Source: Schistosoma haematobium
Taxonomy: Eukaryota; Platyhelminthes; Trematoda; Strigeidida; Schistosomatidae
Direction: 5' to 3'
DNA: 64,000 nt
NCBI RefSeq assembly: GCF_000699445.3
Contig: NC_067196.1
Coordinates: 2,480,001 to 2,544,000 of the forward strand
Shown here one piece after another: positions 12,324 to 26,400 of the stretch. The notes under the pieces are model-generated. The model did not search any database, was not told where the DNA came from, and saw only the letters and a program-made list of their open reading frames with translations. A program made the position numbers and the translations under genes. Every line of letters starts with the position of its first letter. Within the stretch, counting starts at the first letter, position 1.

Positions 12324-13580
12324 TTGCCCAATTTAATTGAACTTCATACTCAAGCATTACCTGTATTAACAGAATTGTCTATAGTTTGCCATATCAAATT
12401 CATCAATTTTTGTAGTACTGTCATTTTGAAAACAAAAGAAAGGATAAGAAAAAAGCTGGAAAAACATTGCTATAGTAAGAATAATCATCTCACTTCCTTC
12501 ACAATCAATCCTGATAAATATGTCACTAATTTGTACTCCATTGTATTATCTGTTCATAAGATGGAGGCACTTTCTCTGGATTTATATTTTTCTGTTCCTG
12601 TAGCACAAATCTCTGAATTGACAATCAGTGCCCGATTTGAAAACCTCTATGATCAGTTGAATACTTTAGCCCCTTCGTCCTTAGAGAATTAAAGTTGGTT
12701 TGTGGTCAAACTATTGGATATGGCGCATCCGTTTGTTTCTTCTGGACGAAAGCAGAGGAGCATATTAACTCCTCATCTTTTAACCCTGATAGATGATCTG
12801 GTATTGTCATTATGAATGAGTCCGATTACAAAAATAAAATGGAATCCATTCTCAGTTATAAGAGCAAATTTATGGCTGATGTTGACTCTGATGGATTATG
12901 TAAATTAGAAAAGAAAGCAAAACCATATCTTGTGAAATTGTTAAACATGAATGCTATCAACGAGGATGAGTTTAATTTGTTAAAACCTATGGGTTCGTCG
13001 TATCCTGATTTATGTGGATTACCAAAACTTCATAAGCCTAATCCCCCCTACGTCCAATTCTATCAATGTGTCAGTCACCTACATACAACCTTGCAAAATG
13101 TTCTACAAAAGTATTAAACCCTATCAGAAATCAATACTGTAAGTATTCCTTGACTGACTCATTTGAATTAATTAGGTACTTAAAGGACATAAATATAGAG
13201 ACAAAGACAATAAGCTCCTTTGATATGAACACTTTATTTACAAATGTACCTCTCAGGAAATCTATTGATATTTTGTGTGACTATATCTTTCTGAATAACC
13301 TTCCACTGCCATTTCCTGTTAACACTTAAAGATTTATTATTATTCTGTACAGATAATGTAAAATTCACTTTTGAAGGTGAGCACTTCCGACAAGTAGATG
13401 GTGTAGCTGCGGGTCGCCCTTTAGGACCATTGCTGGCTGATGTGTTCATGGGATATGTTGAAAATTTAGTTGAAGACTCAATTCGAAAGATGGGTCTGTA
13501 TAAATGGTATGTTGATGATATAATAATCATAGGTGATAAAGGTGAGGACATAAACCGCTTGTTAGAAAAATTCAATACGC
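12324..13580 (+). pseudogene. Penelope-like element (PLE) reverse transcriptase, decayed
   Basis: PLE RTs differ from LINE RTs, and these motifs fit them. An N-terminal stretch ends in ARFENLYDQL (to 12,692). Then follow DLCGLPKLHKPN (about 13,007-13,045), TYNLAK (about 13,080), SSFDMNTLFTNVPL (about 13,211-13,252), GVAAGRPLGPLLADVFMG (about 13,401-13,452) and the catalytic WYVDDIIIIGD (about 13,505-13,540). At least two frameshifts and several stops break it. The C-terminal GIY-YIG endonuclease expected downstream is absent because a CR1 insertion begins at about 13,580. A short C-terminal-like PLE fragment lies far away at 63,515-63,790. Confidence 0.75.
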
Positions 13581-14560
13581 GTAGGTGTTTAAGGGAATGT
13601 CCAGAAGTGTTTAAGATGCTGTAAATCATTAGGAGATCTCCTCTAGGATGCCTGTAATCTAATCGGGAAAATTGAGTGATTAGAGGCGCTCTTCATCAGA
13701 CTTGAACCTGATTCTGCGAACTGATTTCATGGTTCTCCGTTGGATACTTTACAGAATGTCCTTATTCTTATGGAGTGAGGGAGGAAATACTATGTTTCCG
13801 TACTCTAAGTGAGGACGAATAAAACTGTTGAAGATTATGTGGAAAGTTCTTCCGTGAAACTGGCCAAAAATGCGCTTCAATGTTACCGGGGCAAGGTTTG
13901 CTCGAAAGGCATTTTTGTGGCAGTTAGCCTAAGACTTTAAATCGTAGAGTACCAGGACTCCTAAATCTTTTACAACTTGGGATACTTCTAGACGGGAGTT
14001 GCCTAATTTGTAGCTGTAGTTTGCAACATGTCTCAGACGGACCACTTTACACTTTGAAGTGTTAAAAATAAGTCCTTTGTCATCTGCCAAAGTTTGAAGT
14101 CCAGTCAGATCCTCCTGAGGTGCCAGTTTTTCCTCTTGGTTGCTTATCTCTCTCCAAAGTTTCACATCATCAGTAAGAAGCGATAAGCCTGACGATACCT
14201 GTTGTGGAAGATCGTTTATGTAAATCAATCAAAGAAAAGGTCCTAGTACTGAACCCTGAAAGACCCTACTAGGACATCCCACAGCCTGAGAGGAATCGAA
14301 GTTAACCCTGATCTTCAAATGTCGATTTTTTAGATAAAAAGTTGGCCAGTCAATTAAAGGCGGTTTGATACCTAATCGTTTGAGCTTATTGATAAGACAT
14401 ATATGGTTGACCCTACCAAAAGCTTTTGAGAAGTCAAGGTATATGACGTCAATCTTTGCCTTGCGATCAAGGATGGTTGTCCATCTGTCCATCGCAGTCA
14501 GTAGGTTGGTTATACAAGAATGACCCTTCCTGTAACCGTGCTGTTTGGGTGAAAAGAAGT
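13581..14560 (-). mobile_element. CR1-like insertion, inverted 5' segment
   Basis: Minus-strand translation runs from SPKQHGYRKGHSC (about 14,555) through VIYLDFSKAFGRVNH, the FQGSVLGPFL turn, a degraded LLTDDVKLW catalytic box and the thumb FIRPHLEYGN (about 13,820), to RGDLLMIYSILN at about 13,600. It lies head-to-head with the plus-strand 3' segment beginning at about 14,561. It is interrupted by several stops. The orientation switch within one insertion is the signature of 5' inversion. Confidence 0.7.
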
Positions 14561-14950
14561 TTAAGGATGTATGACATGTTAAGAAATGATTTTGAACACA
14601 ATATACTTACTATCTCTCTTTCTCCCTACCAGATTAGGACAACTTAAAGGACATAGCAGGCGAGAAGACAAGCCAAGAACGAACAAAATACCCGTGGAAT
14701 ACATGTTTTCACACCGAGTCATCAATTCATGGAACCTGTTACGCGAAGCAGTGATGTCAGCGCCTCCAGTCGACTCATTCAAGAGAAGACTAGACACTCA
14801 CAGAAGCATACAAGAAAAAGAATAACATAGGTCATAGGTCTTCTGTCCTTACTACGCAAATCTGAATCCGATATTGGATATAGGACTGACCTTCGTGGAG
14901 TTTCAAAAACCGGACTGATGTCCTCCTTGAATATTGAGTACTTGTAGCCG
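14561..14950 (+). mobile_element. CR1-like insertion, 3' segment (RT C-terminus and 3' UTR)
   Basis: Reads RMYDMLRNDFEHNIL, then (from 14,635) LGQLKGHSRREDKPRTNKIP, YMFSHRVINSWNLL and APPVDSFKRRLD, stopping at 14,825. This is the standard C-terminal tail of CR1-type ORF2, paralogous to the tail at 2,582-2,785. The 3' end is not sharply defined; about 14,950 is an estimate. Confidence 0.65.
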
Positions 14951-16588
14951 GTTGTTGTTATCGAGTAACTATATTTATCACTCCTCTACTGTCATAATTC
15001 AATTTCAATACTAATTTTTTAGTTTAGTTGACCGTAATTATCCATAGGTGTTTATAGAAGCAGATCAGCGTAGCATATGCTACATCCGGATGTAAGTGGC
15101 CACTTAAGTTACGTCCTAATCAGGTCGCTAGTATCGTCATGAACTAATGTGATTTTTGGTCTGGTTACCCTTTGCACTATCAAGTCCTCCTGTATTATTT
15201 TAGGCCCCGTGAGTCAACACGAATTCGGCGCTTCAAAACGCTCACAGATAAACATTTGTAAACTCTGGATTTTTAATAATCGACAAACAATGTAGTACGC
15301 CGGCTAACCTGTTTTTAAGATTATTGACTAAATTGTTATTCCTACAGCAAATCAAGTCGAATTTATATCTTACTTCTTACCCCTAACAGGTTTTAGGACG
15401 TTTTGTAACTAATGTTTGGTATCATTTATGAAGTTTTAGTGGGTGGTTCATAAAGATCGATAGGGGTCCCGGATAAAATAAAATTACTGAATAATCGGAC
15501 CTGCACCCGTACGTAAAACTAAGCATCGACCCTAGGTAGTTGAGCAAACGACATTAAGCTTTTTCGAGGTGGAAAATGAATGTCAAATATTGTATTCTTA
15601 CCCAAGTTGTTTGAATCGTTTCGTCTAATCAAATCGTAGAAGCGATAAGATTATTATGTTTACCGCTTCCTTCACTTGGATCACTTATGAAGTCATGCTA
15701 CAAAAATGCGTGTGTGGTATATTTGTGATATTGTATCAAAGTAAGTGGTAATGCGGAACGCCATTGATCTGGTCGCTGCGGATACCAGTCCATAGTAGGT
15801 TGTCACGTAATCTAAAGTGTTCTTTCAGTAGTTGACACACTCACAAAGAGATTACAAACCCGTCAGATCATAGCTGATCAGAGACTACAGTTTTGGGAAC
15901 ATCTCTAATTCTGGTTTATGTCTACTTGCCACGATAAAGTTTTCCTTGCATACTAGATAGATTAACCCCAGATTGGATCTGGTGATAAGGGTTTTATACT
16001 AGACTGCCACTTCGTGATTAAAATTTCATTCCATCCATTTAATAACTGTATTAGCCTTCAAGGTTCCCGTTTAGGTGTTATCAAATTATAACAACAACCT
16101 AGTAACCTCGGCAGCAGTTGGAAACCATAAAGTAATTCTCGACTCAGACTACTGAAAACGAGTAATTGAATATCAGCTAGAATAATGGCGAATTATTTCT
16201 TAGTATTATGTCCATCATAAGCATCATCCAGTGATTATGGAATACTGATCGATTTTTCTCAGCATTTCTCGCTGTCTTTCCTTAATATTAATATGAAACG
16301 AACTGAAGAGGAGTTATCATATAAAAACCGGTGATTATGTTTAGTTAGGAGTTCGGATTAAGTTGAAATAATCCCATCAGTCATGTACATCTATATAACA
16401 GGTATCTCCATAATCAAACGACACCAGTAATGAATCTCGATGTTGCTAATATACTCGTTTTTAGGATTGATATCAAACATTTGTTGTCAATATCTTCCTA
16501 ATGAGTTTATGAACGTATTCTCTTAAAATATAGTTCTATTTTTTTAGAAAGAGTATTGTCATTGCTTTTCTTACTATTTACTTTGCAG
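14951..16588. promoter_or_regulatory. 5' flank of the ELYS-like gene; nothing recognised
   Basis: There are 1.6 kb without a coding signal or a repeat I recognise. By position it should contain the promoter and any 5' non-coding exon of the downstream gene, but I see no defined promoter element. A splice acceptor (pyrimidine-rich tract then CTTTGCAG) ends at 16,588, 22 bp before the ATG. Confidence 0.35.
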
Positions 16589-16610
16589 CTAACCAACTAA
16601 ATATATCAAC

Positions 16611-17211
16611 ATGCAACCGACATATTTGGAGCCTTTGGGTTCAGTTAATTTCTCAAAATTCAAGACCGATATATCGTTGAGGAATACAACGCAAATCGTC
16701 TTCAGTTCATCTTCAGCAACTGTATGCCTATACGATATACACAAACTTGACTGCTTTCGTGACAGTCCAAATTGGTCACATCAATTTACATGGATACCTA
16801 TTTTAGATTTAAAATATTTATTGGATAATGTATCAGACTCTCCTGATGATTTGTACAATTGGCATATTAGTAAAGTTATGTTTGTAAATACTTCAACTAC
16901 GGCAAGGCAGTCTTTAGCCGCAGTTCTTGTAAATATCAACCAGAATCGTTCACTTGTCTGTTTTTTTCGTTCATTGAGTACAGCAAAATGTAACATAACT
17001 ATTTTAGTAAATGGGGCACTAACCTCACTGGAGTGGTTGCCTCTTATCGATATAGGATGTAAGCCATCGGAATCGCGCTCAATGAACTCTACTATGGATA
17101 TTACGGATCAAGATATTTCCAAAGGAACAAACAAAACTTTAAGCTCCGTTTTATCAATTTTTGATGGTTGTTTCGCCCTCGGTTTTCAGCAAGGACTTGT
17201 AGGTTTACTGG
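16611..17211 (+). CDS. AHCTF1: ELYS-like exon 1 (start codon, propeller blades)
   Basis: ATG at 16,611 is the first in-frame Met after a strong splice acceptor at 16,588. The exon encodes about 200 residues, with [11 protein letters not shown] and [13 protein letters not shown] resembling propeller strands. Donor is G|GTGAGT at 17,212. It ends in phase 1 and joins exon 2 to make a GAT codon. Confidence 0.85.
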
Positions 17212-20200
17212 GTGAGTATATATTTGTTTATGTTTTAGAGACATGATTGACCTTAGACTTGTACACTATTGGATCCTAACTCAGTAGTTTAAAGGTTAAG
17301 TGTTCGCACACGCGACTGAAGGTCCTGGGTTTGGATCCTTGGTGCGGCATCGTGGATGCGCACTACTGAGAAGTCTCATACTGGGACGAAACGACGCGGT
17401 GCTTTTAAGTCATTCTTTTTTCTCGAATCATATTGTTTGTGTCTAATCTTTTCTACTACCACAGTTACTGCTACTACTTACACTATTCTGGCATTGCTGT
17501 ATTGATGTGGCTTTTTACCCTGAACCGTTGTTCATATGAACCAGATTCTCCATTTTTTATGACTAACTGACTAATACAAATGTGCGTTAGCCCAACCAGT
17601 TAATCTGCAGCTACCAATATCGTCTAGAGCAATAGTTCATGACTTTGTGGATTGCTACTGTGTATTGTTCCGGTTAATGCTACATTACTCCTGGAGTGTA
17701 CATTGGTTCCAGTTGCCATACTCCATTAGCTCAGCGAAATAAAACTATCAGGGCAAATCACCGATTAGTAGTAGTAGTAAGTATTAATAGTAATAGATAA
17801 GAATGTGCGTCGATGTGGGGGGTATGGTTAGGACACGTGAAGTATCGTACACGAGCAATGTTTGGAACACATTTACCAAAAAACTCCTGCGGTGTACGCT
17901 TGCTTTATACTTTCATGGACGATGTTTCTTAACCATTGAGTATTATAAATTGGGTTACTTATCAGAATATTTGCCTTCTGGTTGTCGGATGGACATTTTG
18001 CATACCTGATAAGTAACTCCATTTGGTAAAATCCGGGTGGTGTTTTTGAGTTGATGTCGAGGTTTTATCAGGCAATCCATGGTTGTCGAGACGTCTACAA
18101 TAAATGAAATGGACTGTGCACTTAAATCACTTCAGTCTTGATAATCACCTCAGGTGATGATGTAAGTTTTAAAGTAAAACTGTTTCGTGATAGTGTCCTC
18201 TTCGCTTTCATTATATGGTTTATTAAAGTTGGCATGATGCTTTGTATTCCCTATCTTTTTGATCGTGGGCATTTATTTGTTGAAGTTATTGTAGCTACTT
18301 ATCTGTGTATTAAAAGTATCAGCATTATACCTACAAGAAATATATATTTATGATTTTACTACAAAAAGCAACAACACCATGTTGTGTTTATAATCGCCTT
18401 TTAATCAAATAATAATGTTTGACTAACAATCAAGTTTAACATGCACAGTTCATGCATTCTAAAATTTGGTAGACTATATTTACAGTCATTTAGATTTATT
18501 TCAACCTCTTTGTTAGTTATCATTGACTAACAGCTGAAATATATTCCACTGATTTGTGGTTGAATAATCATTTAGTAACCAGAGATTTTAACTTGTAAAT
18601 ATCTATCTATATATGTCTGGTTGATTACTTGTTTTCTCTCTTTTCTTTTTCTTCTTCTACAGATATGTGTCTAACACATACTCGTGATGATTTATTAAAT
18701 GATATACCTGAGACATCAATTGCAGTTGAAAGATCACATTGTTTAAATTGTTTTTCTTGTAAACAACCAATATCTCAATCATCTAATGATAATATAGAAC
18801 ACTCACTAGTATATCTTGACGGTAAATTGAAGTAATCCTTTTTTAAAGGTTGAAACAATGTTTTAAAATCTACTTAACAGTATATAAACTACTTTGACAA
18901 ATTGGTTACTTTCAAATACTTATTTCGTTGGGAGACTTTTTTATATATTGTTTGGTTGTTTTGTTTGAGTTAACTGGTTCTATATTTTATTTTATTTTAA
19001 CACATAGATATTGGTACAAGGAGGCACCGAATACATATGCGCCACACATATCTCATTTGATATGTGTGAGGGCTGTGATACTGCCCGGGTGTCCAAATCG
19101 AAACAGGTGGTTTTCTTAGATGGCCACACCCGGAGCCTTCGACCTAAAGGTCTGATCCACAAGGCAGTGGAGAAACGTTAGGAGTTACAGTCCCATGGTA
19201 GCCAGTGACCAATGATTGGTCCATACGCCATTTGTTCCTTCAGGATACTGAAGCCAATGTCCACCATTGGTTTGAAATCAGGGTTTTCCAACTCCCCTAG
19301 GTGAACTCTCTATGTCCACCAACCCGGTTAAAGCGCCGGACATTCGCTTTTCGTTCTCTCAATTTCATAAACAACACCCTTGGTGCGAGAAGGTAGTGAG
19401 TAGGACTTCCCTGTCAGATGCTATATACACGTGGCCATGTGAGAGTATTTGGAGAGGGATAGCTGACTCTCCTCACTCTCGGCCGTACCAGGCCATTTGG
19501 GGGCACAGTTATACTTGTATTACGATTGTTGATAAGCGAGAGGACCTTTGAGTAACTGAACCACATTTCCGTCATAATCGTATCTTGTTTGTTTCGAATT
19601 GCCATACATGTCATGCAAGGCTTTTTCTAGTCATATGATACGTATTTAACTGTTTTAACAGTCATTAGTTTTCCTTTAGTATCTTGTTAACTTCGTTTCC
19701 GTACTGATACTTTGGTTCTCTTGGTTGCGTGGCTTGGAGTAAATTCGATTGTGGTGGCGCAATCGTACTTATATTTTCTTAAAACAATAGTTTTCTATAT
19801 CTTAATTTAAATATCTTTCCGAACACTGTTCTGGAATCGTATTTCCGCCTGTAGGAACTATATCTTCATTATTTTGATATCGATTACAGTTGACATTAAG
19901 TCCTCTTCACTGGTCTCCACCTTGTTAATATCCTTTGTCACTATGCTAATGTGAGGTGTAGCATTTTAGAACGATAAACATTTTTTCTAGGTCCTATGCT
20001 AATGCGGTTCAAAATATAGACAATTCATCATATTACTAAGCTGAACTATACGCAATCAGATCATTTGGTAATATAAAGCCTCTAAAATTTTGTTGTTTTT
20101 CTACAAATCACTGTTGTAGACACATGAATGTATTACCCATTATATTTTTGTGTAAAGGATCGGTGGTATTGAAATAATTAGTACAAATCAATCTTCGGTT

Positions 20201-23200
20201 CGCAATTTTAACCCCATTCAACTTAATGTAGTTGTTATTTATTTTATTTAAACACAAACATTGGTACAAATAGGCACCAAATAGATATGCGCCACATAAA
20301 TTATTCAATGTGTGAGGGCTGTGATACTGCCCGGGTGCCCAAACCGAAGCAGGTGGTTTTCTTAGGAGGCCACATCCGGCGCCTTCGACCTAAAGGTCTG
20401 ATCCACAAGGCAGTGGAGCAACGTCAGGAGTTACAGTCCCATGGTAGCCGGTGACCAATAATTGGTTCATACACCATTTGTTCCTTCAGGATCCTAGAGC
20501 ACATGTGTACCATTAGTTTAGAATCAGGATTTTCTAACTCCCCTAGGTACATGCTCCGTGTCCACCAGCCCGGTTAAAGCTCCGGACATTCATTTTTCGT
20601 TCTCTCAGTTTTGTAAACAACACCCCCCTCCACGAGAAGGCAGTGAGTAGGACTTTCCTGGTGGTGGTTGCATGTACGTGGCTGTGTGAGAGCACTTGGA
20701 GATGGAGAGCTGACTCTACCCACTCTCGGCTGTACCAGGGTATTTGGGGTGCAAACTGTTTTACAGCTTGGATGGCATTGCTCATTTGTGAATTCATTTT
20801 CATTATTGTGCTAATCATTTGATTATTTGAAGTGATATTCAGTAATCTTTTTATGCTATCATTCTTTGATATATTTCACTCAGCCTCAGTTCTGCGATGG
20901 AATGATTTTACATATAAATCTGTCAGTGGTAAAACATTATCTTCAATCCCATCTGGTAAGTTTTTTTTGTTTATATGTGTCTGTGTATGTAAATTCCTTA
21001 TTACATATTGTTTCATATGATCATGTTCGGTTTAACATATTCGTAGACATAATGAATCTATGGATTAATCATCGGAACACTCAACTTTCAAACATTGTTG
21101 CAGATTCGAATTTCCCTCTGCCTAGTTTAGTTTGAACAGTTAGATGAAATCAAAGCTTTCTTACAAAAATGTATCTTAACAAACCTGAATACATGGGTAG
21201 GGATGCTGCCCATTTCATTCTGAAGATTTGGTTAGTATTGATCATCCTTACAAAAAGTATGTGACTCAAATCTACTGAGTACACATATGCTTGTAAATGG
21301 ATACAAAGTTTTACTATATCACATTTACTAGGTTACAAATCTTTACGGAGGCAAAACATCTAAATTCTAATCTGTTTCATCATTATTATTAATTATAGCT
21401 GGTGTCTACGTGTCAGCCTTAAGTTATATTCCACAACTTCAAGGTCTTGCTGTCGGCTTCAGTTTTGGTGGTTGGCAATTATGGTCATTGGATCGACTGA
21501 ATATGGAGTAAGCGTTGTGTGAATTTCTTTATTTTTTTTACAAAGATGTAAACTTAATCTTCTCAATTATGCCTTATCTTTTACAATGGCTGTTTTCGAA
21601 ATTTGAAATCATACAACTTTTATTATAAAGTTAAACAATAGTTATAAACGATCCTTTGATAGGTATATGAAAAACAAATATTTCTGTCCATAGAGTGGTT
21701 TTTGTATTTAATCGTTAATTGACTTTCAATTATTGGTTTGTCAGTTAACTGATGCATTTCACCCATGTTGGTTTGTGTAATTACGTAGTATCTATAGCCC
21801 CCAAATGCTCTGGCACAGCCGAGAGTGGGTAGAGTCAACTCTCCCTCTCCAAATGCTCTCGCACGACCACGTGCATACAACCACCACCAGGAAAGTCCTA
21901 CTCACTGCCTTCTCGTGGAGGGGGGTGTTGTTTACAAAACTGAGAGGATGAAAAGTGAATGTCCGGAGCTTTAACCGGGCTGGTGGACACGGAGCATGTA
22001 CCTAGGGGAGTTAGAAAATCCTGATTCTAAACTAATGGTACACATGTGCTCTAGGATCCTGAAGGAACAAATGACGTATGAACCAATCGTTCGTCACTGG
22101 CTACCATGGGACTGTATCTCCTTAGGATGCCCCACTGCCTTGTGGATCAGACCTTTAGGTCGAAGTCTCTGAGTGTGGCCCCCTAAAGAACCACCTGTTT
22201 CGGTTTGGGCACCCGTGCATTATCCCTGTAATTAATAAGAACACCAGTGGGGACAATCGGATGTATTTGACTCAAAATTACAGGACTTGTTAATAAAATC
22301 TAACAATCAAATAGTAAATACGTAATCTGCAAAATGTCCATCAATTGTCTCATAATGACTCAGACTTCATTGTTCTTGCATTTTCATACAAATTGCATTC
22401 TGTTCCCGTTCTTTATTGTTTGATCCTCCTGTCTCTCTGCTGTCAGACCTTTTCACGAGTAACGTCATATACTACTTATGTTAATATAAGTAGCACACAT
22501 CACATCCCAACCCTCACACAAATTGAATGATTTACGTGACACATATCTATTTGGTGCCTCCTTTTATCAATGTTTATGTGGTTAAATAAATAACGAAATA
22601 GTATCTGTAACTGGTAATCAATATTTATATAACCCAGAGTTCAGTAAATGGTTTTGTGCTCAAATTTATTGAGTTGCATTATTTATTTCCTTGTCTATAC
22701 TTAACTGAGCATTTAGTTAGCCATTGTTTCCTGCAAATTCATTATTTTATGAAGTTTGCACTCTTTATTCACAACTCGAAACACTTTGGGGGGGGACGGG
22801 TTTTAACTACCAAACAGTTTTAATCTCAGACCTGAAAGAGGCCCCCTGAATGCCCTGGTACGGCCGAGAGTGGGGAGAGTCCGCTCACCCTCTCGAAATA
22901 CTCTCACACGGCCACGCGTATACAGCCTCTGCCAGGGAAGTCCTACTCATTGCCTTCTCGTGGCGGGGGTGTTGTTTACGAAAATGAGAGGACGAAAAGC
23001 GAATGTCCGGCGCTTTAACCGGATTCCAAACCAATGGTGCACATGGGTTGGCTCCAGTATCCTGCGGGAACAAATGGCGTATGAACCAATCGTTGGTCAC
23101 CGGCTACCATGGGACTGCATCTCCTTACGATGCTCCACTGCCTTGTGGGTTAGACCTTTAGGTCAAAGGCTCGGGGAGTGGCCCCCTAAGAAAACCACCT

Positions 23201-23376
23201 GCTTCGGTTTGGGCACCCGGGCAGTATCACAGCCCACACACAAATTGATGAACTCTTTATGCCTATGGAAATTACCTTTCTCGCTTTGAAAAGCAAACAA
23301 TTGATTCAGATTATTATCATTACAATTATTGTCATTATTAATACTATTATTATTATTACTACTATTATTGTAATTA

Positions 23377-23439
<63 letters not shown>

Positions 23440-26400
23440 CACATTATTCACCCTCTTTTATACTTATACAGCGGCTCGTCTTTGGTGGAAATTCGACTGT
23501 ATCTAAACGTTCTCGAGTCACTGTCCGGTTGAAAATTGTATGTTACCACCGAATACGAGGACTGAAGCAGTTTTTCTGAAACCACGTGCACCATTCAAAC
23601 TGGCTGCCTTCAACGTTCGCACACTTATGCAGGTCGGACAACAGATAGGGCTGGCTATGTCTTTGGAAAGTCTTAATATTGATGTTTGTTGTCTATCCGA
23701 GACCCGTATTCAAGACTCTGGTGAAGTACTACAAATTCGATCTCCATCTGTCGCTTCGAAAAGCTTGTTTTACGTGCGCTTATCCGGGTCCCTTTGGCAT
23801 CTTCGTCCGGTCTTGCTGGCGTTGGTACTGCACTAAGCGCTAGAGCTGAAGCAGCACTAATCGATTGGATCCCCATTAACAGTCGGTTATGTGCTGTTAG
23901 ATTAGAAAGTTCCATCAAAGTGAGAAGAAATCGGCGTGAGAAACGATGTCTTTTCGTCATCTCCGCCTATTCCCCGACAGATTGCAGCCCGGATGCAATC
24001 AAGGATGAGTTTTACCACCAGTTATCAGTTCTTCTCCAGAAAGTGCGTTCGACAGATATTGTAGTACTAGCCGGAGACTTGAATGCCCAGGTCGGGCGTC
24101 TAGGCACAGAAGAGAGTCGTTTAGGTGGCCGATGGGGACTCGTTGGTCGCAGGTCAGATAACGGGGACCGTCTACTGCAACTTTGCACAGACCACAACCT
24201 GTTTCTGGCTAGCACTAACTTTCGGCACAGTCATCGCCGATGTGCCACCTGGCGTCCTCCCTCTGCATCTCAAGCCTGGACTCAGATTGATCACATCGCG
24301 ATGAGCTACCGCTGGCGTGGTTGTGTACAAGACTGCCGCTCCTTTTGGAGTACCTATCTGGACTCTGACCATGCCTTGGTCTGCGCCAATCTTGCCTTAC
24401 TTTTCAGTGGCCAACGAAGTGACCACCACCAAAACATTGATGTTAGCAAGCTGGTTGCAACTTCTGTTGCAAGTAAGTATCGAACCGAGCTAGCCTCTAG
24501 GCTAGCTACCACTCCACCGAAAAGTATAGACGAGCATTGGTTGCAATTGCATGACGCCATGAAAATGGCGGGATCAGTCAGTTGTGGGTTTGCGAAACGT
24601 CCCGCTTTTAAGCACTGGGTTTCTCCAGGTTCCTTACAACTCATTGAAGCCCGTCGGTCTACTCCGGGTGACCGTGAGTTTGACCATAAACGAAGGATGT
24701 TACGTAAGGAAATTGGGCAAAGCTTGCGTAAGGACCGAGAAGCCTGGTGGTCGATGCGTGCTAATGAGCTGGAAGCAGCAGCTGCATCTGGTAACTACGG
24801 GAAGCTCTTCCAGCTCATCCGAGCCACTGGCAGCAAGAAGTCTGGTGTGAGTGAAACAATCTGCGAGGATGATGGGATGCCAATCACTAACATCCATCGA
24901 CGTCTTGGACGATGGGCAGAATTCTTCGAAGGGCAGTTCGACTGGCCTGCTGCTCCGGCAACATCGGTCAGACTGTCCTGCCCACCATGACCGGTGACGT
25001 CTGATCCACCAAATGAGGCGGAAGCCCGCAAGGAACTCCAACTCTTGAAGCGTTACAAATCACCTGGCCCAGATGACTTACCTCCGGCTCATTTTAAAGA
25101 TGGTGGTGACTTTATGACTAAGGAATTGACGACGTTGTTTACAAAGGTTTGGGAACTAGAGAGTGTACCAACGTCATGGAATGAGTCGATAGTTGTCCCT
25201 ATCTTTAAAAGGGTTCACGTCGTTCCTGTAACAACTATCGGGGGATAAGTCTACTTCCGATTGCATTCAAGCTATTGGCTTCCGTCATTCTTCGTAGGTT
25301 GTTCAAAACCCGAGGAAGATTGACTCGCGAGGAGCAGGCTGGGTTTCGTTCTGGTCGAGGATGTATTGATCATATCTTCACCCTCCGCCTAATGTTAGAA
25401 CACCGTCATACTTATCAAAGGCCAACAATCGTAGTGTTTCTTGAAAACAGGTCAGGAATGCCTTCGATTCGTTGGACAGGACTGTTCTCTGGGATTGTCT
25501 ATTGAAGAAGGGTGTGCCTGAGAAGTTTATTAACATCCTAAAAGCCCTATATAAAAACACCTCAGGCAGAGTGAGGGCATACAACCACCTCTCTCCATTG
25601 TTCCATTCGAGCAGTGGGGTTAGGCAGGGTTGCCCAATCTCACCATTCCTCTTCAACTTTGCCATCGATGACATTCTGGAAACAGCTCTGATGGATGTAA
25701 GTAATGGTGGTGTGGATCTGTTGCCTGGAGAAAGACTTCTCGACCTTGAGTATGCGGACGATATTGTCTTACTGTGCGATAATGCCCAAGGCATGCAATC
25801 CGCACTTAATCAGTTGGCAATCAGTGTCCGTAGGTATGGAATGTGCTTCGCACCTTCGAAGTGCAAAGTACTTCTACAAGACTGGCAGGATTCTAATCCT
25901 GTACTCACCCTGGATGGTGAGCAGATAGACGTAGTTGAGAAGTTCGTGTATCTGGGTAGCTGCATAAGTGCTGGTGGGGGTGAGTGATGAGATCAATGCA
26001 CGAATAGTGAAAGCCAGAGCGGCTTATGCCAATCTGGGCCACCTTTGGCGCCTTCGTGATGTTAGTCTGGCTGTAAAAGGTCGGATCTACAACGCGTCGG
26101 TGAGAGCAGTTTTGCTCTATGCTTGTGAAACCTGGTCTCTCCGAGTTGAGGACGTTAGACGACTCTCTGTGTTCGATCATCGCTGTCTCCGAAGGATTGC
26201 TGACATTCAGTGGCAACACCATGTCAGTAATGCAGAGGTTCGGCATCGTGTGTTCGGTCACAGAGATGATAATTCAATTGGTGTCACCATCTTGAAACAC
26301 CGACTTCGGTGGCTTGGACATGTTCTACGAATGTCGTCCCAGAGAATTCCACGTCGTGCATTATTTGCCGACTCTGGGACTAGTTGGAAGAAGCGGAGAG

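Noticed and set aside
22801..22840. Search for a target-site duplication around RTE copy 1
   Set aside because: The sequences next to 22,841 and 26,829 do not match each other over any convincing length.
23163..23444. Poly-Asn open frame on the minus strand over the ATT tract
   Set aside because: Produced by the (ATT)n microsatellite in the RTE leader, not a gene.
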